The notes beneath the pieces are model-generated. The model was not told the DNA's origin and did not search any database. It worked only from the letters and a program-made list of their open reading frames with translations. A DNA stretch of 64,000 nucleotides from Ehretia macrophylla (taxonomy: Eukaryota > Streptophyta > Magnoliopsida > Boraginales > Ehretiaceae): contig CM075767.1 of NCBI GenBank assembly GCA_037974665.1, positions 23,213,498 to 23,277,497 of the forward strand, in the 5' to 3' direction. Positions 55,985 to 64,000 of the stretch are shown here, piece after piece. Each line of letters starts with the position of its first letter. Positions within the stretch are counted from its first letter, which is position 1. Position numbers and translations under genes: made by a program.

Positions 55985-58034
55985 ATACCATAGGTGGCAA
56001 TACATGCAGTTCAAGTTAACCTTACCTAATTATATTTGTCTAGTATATATAAAGCACATGCATAAGTAATTCTTAAAGACAAACCTCCTCATTTACGTAT
56101 CCAAGACAATTATGCGAGCAAAATGAAGCAATTACCTCACTGTGGAGCTATCACCTTTTATTTACGTTCGGATAGTTTAGGATTCAGACAAAATGTTTTA
56201 CTTACTGCTGTTATGTATTAGCAAATTGGCCTCATTATATTATAAAGATAACCATATAGAGTGTACAATGACAAATAGCCACCTCCTTATCTTTTTCTCT
56301 AAGAACTATCGTTATATATAAATACGAAGCAGAACGCAAATGCTATTTTAACAAAAACTCTCACATTTACAATTAATTATACACATAAGTTAATAACCGA
56401 CACATTACATAATCAAAGTTATCAGTTAACATTAACTTATAAACCAATAAATAAACATGAGTTTACGTAAATCTCCTCACCTCAATTCGTGAAGATTATG
56501 AGCTGCTCGGTTAACTTTCTTTTAAAAACAAAAGCTAATGTGTTCTGTGCATGTTCTAAAGCCAAGATTCAACAGCCTTTTATAGTGTTTTGGCTTCGAT
56601 TTCATTGGATCGTGATAACCAAAACTGGTGGTGTTTCTATAGTTCCCTAAATGCTTACGCGTGGCGACAGCAACGCAAACAAAATGCTGATTCACGGCTT
56701 GGCTTTCTAGTTTGCTTGACAGCAATAACAATCTAATTGTAGGCAATTATTAGAGGTCTTGAGCAGCCATGATGATCTAACCCGTAGTCGTGTCCTCCAT
56801 GCAGTGCTAGTCTATCCGATAATGAAATATTATAGTCCCTAAGCTGCTGCGTGCTTAATCGTGAAGGCATAGTATCATGCATAGTTACGGGTGGCTTAGC
56901 AAGTTGGTGATACAAGCAGGTGAGCAATGGTGGAGTTTCGTGGTGGTGACGTTAATGATGTAGATTTATGAAATAACTGTTTGGATAATATAGCTTTGGA
57001 ATATAATTTGGTTTAGTGGAATTTGTATACTCCTATCATCTATCAGGCTGCTTATTAGGATGGTGTAATCCTAATTTGAGTTGAAGAAACGGGTGAATCA
57101 TGATATTAGTTTTAGGCTGATTAATGACGGCATTTTAGGATGATGATGATGCTAGTAAGAATAATTAGCCTAGGACATAATTTGATTGGAACGTAGTATG
57201 GTGTTTACCCTATTCAAATTATCAATGAAACTCCTCTTTGAATTTTATATTCGAGTGAGGACTTGGTTCTAACATTCTAATTTCCATTTCAAAAGTTACC
57301 AGGTTACTACTTAATTAATTTATTTGTAATCCCCAGTCTTCTTAAACTAGTTAGTATACCTATTAGGGTCTTAGCACGTGAAGGTATATTTCGATAATCG
57401 AGCTCTATAACCTCAAATTTAAGTATTCAGAAAATATATTATACTCTAGTTCGAGTTCTACTATCTATAATGTACGTAGAGTATTTATAACCTATATTCT
57501 AATAGTTTTATTTCTTATCATCGTATTCTAGCTAGGGTAGTTAGTTAATGTCTATAGAGTAAGGTCTTACTCACACTAGAATGCTATATGAGTTATTAAC
57601 ATAAAGGGTAACATAGACTATTTTTAATTTGTAATCTATCTAATATTTCTACCAAATTCGATTTAATTACTTAGTTAATATACTAATTTCTTATTTCATA
57701 AGTTATGTTTATTATATAGCTATTACCTATTTATCTATATGTACTTCACACTATTTTTTAACAAGTCCTAGCTAAGATAATTACTAAGTAAACCTATCGA
57801 AGTTAGTTTACTAAGCACAAATAGAAGGTAAAGTTCTAGATTTAATATTTCTAACTTTTTATTACTCAAACTATTGTACCTACCATGTTAATCTTTTCCT
57901 CTTGAATTGAAACAAATGTTTAGTTTGATATGTTTTCTAAGTTTAATCTAATTCTTAATATAAGAATTACGAACACCAAACACATTAATAATACTTAATT
58001 CATACATTAATACTCGAGAATATGGGTCCTTACA
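55985..58034. other. Right part of the large LTR-like element
   Basis: AT-rich sequence without a supported gene. It continues 46530, as the ATACC duplication shows, and ends at TTACA 58034. Confidence 0.5.
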
Positions 58035-58084
58035 ATGGGGACCTATTTCCTTCCTGGCTTCTAGGCAACTCATATTTTACCTCG

Positions 58085-58370
58085 TTAGAGTTAATCAAAG
58101 AGATTAAAATAGTTTTTGAAGAATCAACTAGTGAAGACTTTGTTATGGTTGAAGGTTGTAGTCGAGTCTAGCTCGTCGGATGTATTGTTCACACATAACT
58201 AGTGTGATATACATAACGTCTAAATGGTTAGACGTGTGATTCAAAATTAATTGGTGAACCTCAAATGCATATAAAATCCATTTGGATATGTGTTGCTTGC
58301 GTTCGACTATGTAGAAATAAGTATTTTCTTATGTTGATCAATCAGGAAGATGGGTATGAAACTCTACAAT
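58085..58370. repeat. Cluster flank of unit E
   Basis: 58085-58130 aligns with 25030-25065 (AAAATAG then TTTTTGAAGAATCAACTAGT). 58140-58370 aligns with 13060-13300 upstream of gene B. In gene B the start codon follows about 530 bases after this block. Here a MITE-like stretch and then the MULE occupy that place. Confidence 0.65.
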
Positions 58371-58379
58371 CTTTAAGGT

Positions 58380-58740
58380 GGCGATTGGTATGCTGTAATA
58401 GGTTGAGAATAGAATAACATTCCCTACTCTTTCCAATTCTTATGCTTGGTATGGAGTAAAAAATTTGGGAATTCTATTCCCTAGGTAATGTATTCCCACG
58501 AATATGGGAACATCCATTTCAGACAAAATATTTAGGTTGTGATTGGTACATTGAAATGGTTTTGGACAGGAATAGAATGGGCCAAGGAATGAAATGAAAT
58601 TGGGAATGGAATGAACTTGTGAATGAGAATGACATGCTTGGAATACTCTAGGAATGAAGAGTAGTAATGAGAATGATTTGTATAATTTACCAGGTTTGCC
58701 CATTTATTATTATAGTATTAAAAGTAAGAATAAACATGAA
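58380..58740. mobile_element. Probable MITE rich in GAATGGAAT words
   Basis: Opposed motifs GATTGGTATGCTGTAATAGG and GGAATAGAATG / CATTCC words recur in both orientations, as in plant hAT-type MITEs of the 'GGAATAGAAT' kind. Ends and duplication are not clear. Confidence 0.4.
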
Positions 58741-58886
58741 TATAACCGTAAATAACATAAATATAATAAATAACAATAATAATTGTTATTATTTTACAAT
58801 TATTTTTATCATTATTTTATTATTATAATAATAACTATTGTTATATTACTTAGTTATTATTATTTTTGTTATTTTTATTTATTATT
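58741..58886. repeat. AT-only simple sequence
   Basis: Irregular AATAATAAT and TTATTATT runs next to the left end of the MULE. No coding or regulatory signal. Confidence 0.7.
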
Positions 58887-59064
58887 AGGGAAAAAGTCAA
58901 TTTAGTCCCTGAGGTTTATGCTAAAGATCAAACAAGTCCCTGTGTTTTGAGAAAATACACATTTCGACCCTCCGTTAAGTTGTTATCCGTTAAAGTTAAT
59001 TGATTTAGACATTTTGCCCTTAAAAAGAAAAAAAGAAATCAAATTTTAAAGGTTGGTTGGATAG

Positions 59065-59087
59065 GGTAGTGCCACGTCGGCACTACC
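59065..59087. repeat. Perfect hairpin near the left end of the MULE
   Basis: GGTAGTGCC and GGCACTACC form a 9 bp perfect stem around ACGTC. It lies about 65-90 bases inside the terminal repeat, upstream of the transposase gene. Confidence 0.8.
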
Positions 59088-60142
59088 TTTTATGCTGTGA
59101 AAGGCTCATGACCCTTTTAATTTTTTTTTTCTTTGGTTAGCTTTATACTCCACCTCTTCCTTTCATCATCTTCCTTCGACACACAAACACACACACACCA
59201 CATACACACAACACGACAGATTAGATGATGTAGGTTAAAAAAAAAAACAAAGCAACAAAACAACTCACTTGGAAGCCATCTTTGCATCCTGATCGTCCAT
59301 TGCACGCGAAAACAACACAAAATTTCAGGTTAGTAGAGTTTAGGGTTTCATTTTTTTTTTTTTTTTGCAAAAAAGCTTAATAATACTCGGAGTTTATATA
59401 TTGTTTGATGTTTTCTATTGTTTTTTTGAGGATGGTGTAATGTTGATGTTTTCTATTGTTTTTTTTGTCTTGGAGTTTATATATGGCCCTTGTAATGGTA
59501 ATGTAACAAAAGTTGATATAAATGATTACATTGGTGAACAAATAAGAAGCATAAATGTTTGTAGCATGAAACTAGAACTTGGATCAAATTTTCGCAGTAC
59601 TTTCGCAGACCATGAATGTTTGTTGCTTGAAATGTTTGTAGCGTGAAACTAGAAGCATAAACGTTTGTAGAATAAACAGTATTTTCGCAGACCATGAACA
59701 AGAAGATATTTTTAATTTATTTATTTTACGAGTAACTAGATCACTCTTTTTTTTTCATGTGAGAGAAAGAAATAGACTTTTAAGTCTCACATGTAGTCTT
59801 TACGATAATTTATGAAATGCAATAAATAATAATTTGGATCAAATTTGGTTGGATCACACTGAGAACAATAAATTATAGAATTTATGAAATTAATACAATG
59901 AAAAATGCGGTTTGGTGGAATATATAAAATTAGTGCACCAAGTAACAGATGTTAAAATAGACATAGAAGCTTGAGATCACCTCTTTTTTTTGGAGGCATC
60001 GAGGACATATTGGATGAGCCATTTCTTTTTCTATTTTTTTTGTCTTTATTTATTTATTCACTGTTATATATTATGGTGGTTTTATTTTAGAGATTAATTT
60101 TGTGTTGTAATGATATGTATTATTTTGGTAGTTCTCGGAAAT

Positions 60143-62330
60143 GTTGTTTGCTTTCAATGTTCACTACCGCGGTGAAACAAGTATTGTCCCAAACATGAGA
60201 AATTGGAAATAAAGAATGATGAAGATGTGCAAACAGTTATTAGGTGGTATCTTTGTCAAGATGAAGGAAATGTGCATGTAAATATTATGATGAATGCATG
60301 CGGTTCACAGATAACCCAACTAACTCAAGTTGTTAACCAAGAACAAGAAGTGGTCGATCAATCACTTGTAAGTGAACATCTTTCAATTCAGATAGAAAAC
60401 CTTGATGATGAAAATTGTGAGCATGTGATGTCTGATTCAAGTGAGGATAGTCATTCAATTGGTAGGCGAATGACTAAATTGAGTGAAAAGATGGAAGGAG
60501 TACATTTTAAAATAAAATTTGATGCGCAACGACGGGAAGTTGTAGAGCTTGACCCAGGTCTATTATTTGATGCTGTATTTCATTTTCGGAAGATAGTGGA
60601 ACAATATGTTGTTCAATTTGGTTTTAAGATGTGCAAAATAAAAAAATGATAAATCAAGATTCACGGCTACGTGTAGCAATGAAGGGTACAAATGGAGGAT
60701 TCATGTGTCAATTTATGTTGATAACAAGACATTTAAAATCATGTCAATTAGTAAAGATCATAAATGTATGAAAGATTTGAAAGGTATTGAGGCATCATCA
60801 AAATGGATTGCTAATGAATTTCTCGAAGAGTTTAAATGCAACATGGACAAATCGGTAGATGAGATGCACATAAATCTACAAAGCCGATTTAGAGTCCAAG
60901 TTCCGAGAAAAAAATTGTCTAGAGCAAAGAAAAAGGCGATAAATTTAGTTTCTGGTGATTGGAACGAAAGTTATGCTTTGTTGCCGAGGTATGCCAAAGC
61001 TATCATGCAAAGCAATCCTTCAGCTTGTGTGAAATATTCATGTATTGGGTTGCATTTGAAAACACCAACATTTGACAAAAAATTTATAAGTTTTGGTGCT
61101 CAAATAGATGGGTTTAGAAATGGATTAAGGCCATTCATTGGCCTTGATGTTTGTTTCTTGAAAGGACCATATGGTGGTCAACTACTTTCTGCTGTTTGTT
61201 TGGATGCAAATTCAGGGATTTTTCCACTCGCGGTCATGGTGTGCAAACAAGAATGTCAAGAAACATGAGTTTATTTTCTTGAGTGTTTGCAAGGCTATGT
61301 TGGTATTGAAGGCTCTATCACTTTCATGAGTGATAGACAAAAAGGTTTGAAAAATGCCATTCGTGATGTGTGTGTGTGAATGATAGGCATAGATATTGTG
61401 CAAGACATTTATAAGCCAACTTCAGAAAAAAATTTCCTAGATTGAAGATTATGAAACTTTTCTGGTCCACACAAAAACATATAACATATATGATTTCAAT
61501 GATCATATGGGAGAAATCTTCAATGCTGACAAAGAGGCTCATAAATGGTTGATGGTAGATGGCCTAGAAGATGTAGACAAGTGGGCAAGGCATGGGTTTG
61601 ATGAAGTGAGTAAAAATGATCACGTTACAAATAATATGTCTAAATCATTTAACAGTCTACTTGGTCCTCGAAGAGCTATGCCTACTTTGACCATGCTAGA
61701 GTGGATTAGAAATAAAGTCATGAAAAGGTTTCACACAAGACATCAAAAAGCATTGAAATGGGATACACCACTTCCACCGAGGGTTATGGCAAGAATGGAT
61801 AATAATTTCCAAGATGGTAGACATTTGTGCCCAATTCCTGCATTCGAAACAGTGTTTCAAGTCATTGATGGTAAATCTTATGTTGTCAACTTAACGGAAA
61901 AAACTTGTCAATGCAGGGAATAGCAAGTCAGTGGCATTCCTTGCAAACATACTATGATTTGCATAACTTGCATGAGATATGTACCTCGTGAATATGTAGA
62001 TCCATATTTGACAGTTGATGCTTACAGAAGGTCATATCAAGGCATGATTTAGTCAGTCCCTGATAAATCAATATGGCCACATATTGATGTTGTTCCATGG
62101 CAACCTCCAGAGAAGCTTAGAAAAAGGGGAAGACCAAAGTTTAAAGGGAGCAGAGAAGTTAGGAAACTACAATGACATCTTACCAACAAAGGTCAGTACA
62201 TGTCAGGTGTTCATTGTGTCGTGAACTTGGACACAACAGGAAAACCTATCCACTAGAACAGATGAGACACCTACTACAAAAAGAAAGAGGCCAACCAAGA
62301 AGAACATGAAGAGGTAAATGAATATTCTTA
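60143..62330 (+). pseudogene. MURA-type MULE transposase (decayed)
   Basis: Catalyses cut-and-paste transposition by binding the MULE ends. Order seen: an N-terminal piece (MLFAFNVHYRGE, stop at 60208-60210); an acidic piece 60203-60649; and a zinc-binding MuDR domain (SRFTATC then GYKWRIHV, about 60655-60710) in the next frame after an A-run frameshift near 60640. Then PRKKLSRAKKKAI and the MULE catalytic domain with GLDVCFLKG (first Asp, about 61141-61167) and FMSDRQKGLKNAI (second Asp, about 61324-61362). A stop interrupts at 61266-61268, and there are frame breaks at 61378-61510. The frame resumes 61507-61923, including the SWIM finger CQC then a TAG then GIPCKH (61909-61960). A zinc knuckle CSLCRELGHN follows (about 62213-62240). 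A GT-AG intron at about 62315-62415 precedes a short tail. It is inactive as read. Confidence 0.88.
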
Positions 62331-62977
62331 CTTTACGCCTCAATAATTTAATGCATCATTTTGTCTAATTACTCATATTATATCAAAGTGAAATAATAAG
62401 TGAGTGCATCATTAGGTTGCCCCAAATGTTCCTATGGTTCAAGATTCTCGGCCTACATTATGCAGCTCTAAAGATGGTGCTCGGCTGCTGCCTGAGATAA
62501 ATAGTGCAACTACTTCTTCAAGGGTATTTGAAGACCCTCTTTCACATTGGTATACATGACTAAAATATTTTTGAATTTTTCAATCGCTTCTTATGTCATT
62601 TGATACATTATATATTTCCTATTTGGTTATAATGTGGGCATTGGTGGTAGCTTGTTCCTAATGGGACTTATTTTGTGCTTCATTGCATCTATTTTGATGG
62701 TCTTTGTTTCTCACGGGACTTATAATAGACTATTCTTTGCATTTGTTGCAAAGTATTTTTGGCCTAAATGGCATTATAGCATCATAGTTTTTGAACATCT
62801 TTTTGGGGGATTAAACTAATCACAATGTGTATAGAATGTTATTCAGTTGTAGTTTAATTCATTTTTTTATATTTTTCTTATAGCCAATTATGATGGAAAG
62901 CTTGTTAGTTGAAGTACATGCACATTTTGTAAATGTAAAATACTACATATCAAATTAAATACTACCTACAAGTTACA

Positions 62978-63370
62978 TTACATTGTCGTGTTTACTTGCA
63001 TCATGACATAAACAACTAGCATCATAAGTAGTGCTATTACAAAGAGTAGGATGTTCAACTTGAGAAATTTGTAATTTAAATCTGATAATTTGTCGCTCAT
63101 TGGTGATGAGTTGTTCTGTAGGATTTCTCTTGTGAACCCTGCAAAGTCTTCAAATGATAGTTCTTGTTCATTGGGTATCCAAAATGTATAAAATGAACAT
63201 CTTTATCTTGAGCAAAAAAAAGATAGTTTGAATGGATTATCTATTGATTCAGATATTCGAACAGCTGCTTTGTTTCTACAGTAACATCTTCTATTTTTGA
63301 ACTTAATAAAAGTTCCATTAATATCTTTCTGAAAAGTTGAAGACCCTCGTGTCGTTGATACTCTAGACAT
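62978..63370 (-). pseudogene. GRF-type zinc-finger protein with C-terminal membrane anchor, inside the MULE
   Basis: A 131-codon minus-strand frame runs from ATG (63368-63370) to TAA (62978-62980). It is broken once by an in-frame TAA at 63203-63205. The first half has the GRF zinc-finger pattern: CYC, then FFC, then RCSF, with W two residues on. The second half has an acidic segment (EQELSFEDFAGFTREIL), then a hydrophobic helix (ILLFVIALLMMLVVYVMM) near the C terminus. Plants have many small GRF proteins of this build. GRF domains bind single-stranded nucleic acid in other proteins. Its role here is unknown. It lies convergent to the transposase, within the inverted repeats. Confidence 0.75.
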
Positions 63371-63501
63371 TTTGTTTGATTGTTTGGATAATATTTTTTG
63401 TATGAATGGCCTAATTTGTATCATAAAATACAACTATTTCTTTTTTTTTTTTGGATGTGAGTATCTTGAAAACCAACAAAAAAATGGACGAAGGATTTTG
63501 G

Positions 63502-63567
63502 CACCCCACGACACTATATATAGCCGTGGGGTGTCAACATAGCCGTAAGGTTTTCCCAACGGTTATG
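63502..63567 (-). promoter_or_regulatory. TATA box in a hairpin loop, probable promoter of the GRF gene
   Basis: CACCCCACG (63502-63510) and CGTGGGGTG (63525-63533) form a perfect 9 bp stem whose 14-base loop holds TATATATA. A second stem, ACATAGCCGT with ACGGTTATGT, lies at 63538-63567. The TATA is about 145 bases upstream of the GRF start codon on the minus strand, a plausible promoter distance. Confidence 0.5.
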
Positions 63568-63784
63568 TAACAATTTTTTTTAAAAAAAAGAAAATTCAAT
63601 CCATTCAACGGCTATAAGGGGCATTTTTGTACTTTTGCACGGTCAACCATTTGACCGTCAAATTTTAACAGTTAGAGGGACGAAATGAGTATTTTCCCAA
63701 AACACAGGGACTTGTTTGGTCTTTAGCATAAATCTCAGGGACTTGTTAAGTCGCTTCCTAATAATGAAAAGTAACAATTTTGTC

Positions 63785-64000
63785 GAAACATTCATTTTCA
63801 TTTCAGACACCAATTTAAGTAAATCAAAATGTTGAAATATATATATATATATATTTTTTTTAAGTGAAGGCTTTTCCTTCAAAATTCACTTTGCAAAATC
63901 AACATTTCAGCATCTTTTAGAATGATAAATCTTGAAGATTATTATTTTTGGACTACCATTTCTATTAGTAATTGTTTAAATTGAAAAATGAAGAGTGATA
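63785..64000. repeat. Cluster DNA, partner of 23790-23990
   Basis: Near-identical to the region about 1.4 kb upstream of pseudogene D, including AATCTTGAAGATTATTATTT and TCTATTAGTAATTG. A short (AT)n run at 63838-63853 is specific to this copy. The window ends inside it. Confidence 0.8.

Larger units (their letters stand above)
43533..58034. mobile_element. Large LTR-like element hosting copia element 3
   Basis: The ends TGTAACGACCCC and GGGTCCTTACA are near-perfect inverted termini of LTR type. The 5 bp flanks are TTGGG (43528-43532) and ATGGG (58035-58039), 4 of 5. On each side the DNA belongs to cluster unit E. Without the nested copia it would be about 5 kb. Its own content is 43533-46535 and 55985-58034, AT-rich, with one decayed coding stretch at 45089-45930. 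No long direct repeat links the two halves, so it is probably a solo LTR or a non-autonomous element. The call rests on the termini and flanks. Confidence 0.6.
58887..63759. mobile_element. Coding Mutator-like element (MULE), about 4.9 kb
   Basis: Terminal inverted repeats of about 110 bp lie at 58887-59000 and 63650-63759. They share AAGTCCCTGAG, TTTATGCTAAAGA and CAAACAAGTCCCTGTGTTTT. The element encodes a MURA-type transposase on the + strand (60143 to about 62560) and a GRF zinc-finger protein on the minus strand (62978-63370). A clean 9 bp target duplication was not found, because the flanks are AT-only on the left. Hairpins lie near both ends (59065-59087; 63502-63533 and 63538-63567). 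Confidence 0.85.

Noticed and set aside
62634..62819. 61-codon hydrophobic ORF in the MULE
   Set aside because: No family resemblance, no good start context, and it lies in the gap between the convergent genes; probably chance.

Overview
This window is nuclear DNA from a flowering plant, most likely a eudicot. It has GT-AG introns, AT-rich intergenic DNA, LEAF RUST 10-like (LRK10L) receptor-kinase genes and dense nested Ty1/copia, Mutator-like (MULE), MITE, TRIM and LINE insertions. The species cannot be told from the sequence. Nothing resembling tRNA, rRNA, CRISPR or bacterial genes was seen.

The host backbone is a tandemly duplicated LRK10L cluster. Four gene copies are visible on the + strand. 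A (1-2874), C (about 17360-18436) and D (about 25345-27450) are broken LRK10L-2 (Lr10-like) pseudogenes. B (13830-16607) is an LRK10L-1-type gene with a complete kinase domain but apparent frameshifts in its ectodomain exon. Flanking DNA was duplicated with the genes, for example 3750-4390 with 31914-32435 and 29690-29880, 19200-19545 with 28985-29290, 23790-23990 with 63800-64000, and 24690-25065 with 42080-43085 plus 58085-58130. These paralogous blocks act as empty-site controls and let several insertions be bounded to the base.

Layout. 1-4390: pseudogene A with a foldback MULE in its intron, then a solo LTR. 4391-9710: a MITE split by a pol-deleted copia element (4419-9337). 9931-10440: a 5'-truncated LINE. 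10585-12904: an AT-rich terminal-repeat element, a G-tract and a MULE that carries GC-rich and GT-rich minisatellites. 13783-16607: gene B. 16727-19143: remnants, pseudogene C and a short MULE. 19888-23508: a large single-copy LTR-like element containing a copia solo LTR. 25345-28599: pseudogene D and a TRIM. 31429-31772: a Tourist-like MITE. 32436-40638: copia element 1, with a 2.7 kb LTR-like element nested in one LTR. 40720-43085: a second copy of the MITE family, a composite repeat and upstream cluster DNA. 43533-58034: a four-layer nest, in which a large LTR-like element contains copia element 3 (46536-55984), which contains copia element 2 (49948-55286). 58380-64000: a MITE-like stretch, then a coding MULE with a decayed MURA-type transposase and a convergent GRF zinc-finger/membrane-anchor gene, then cluster DNA again.

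The only candidate for a working host gene is B. The transposon genes are all damaged, mostly by stop codons that look like G-to-A or C-to-T transitions, as expected for long-methylated DNA. The most interesting unit is the MULE at about 58887-63759, for its second gene and for the hairpins near both ends.
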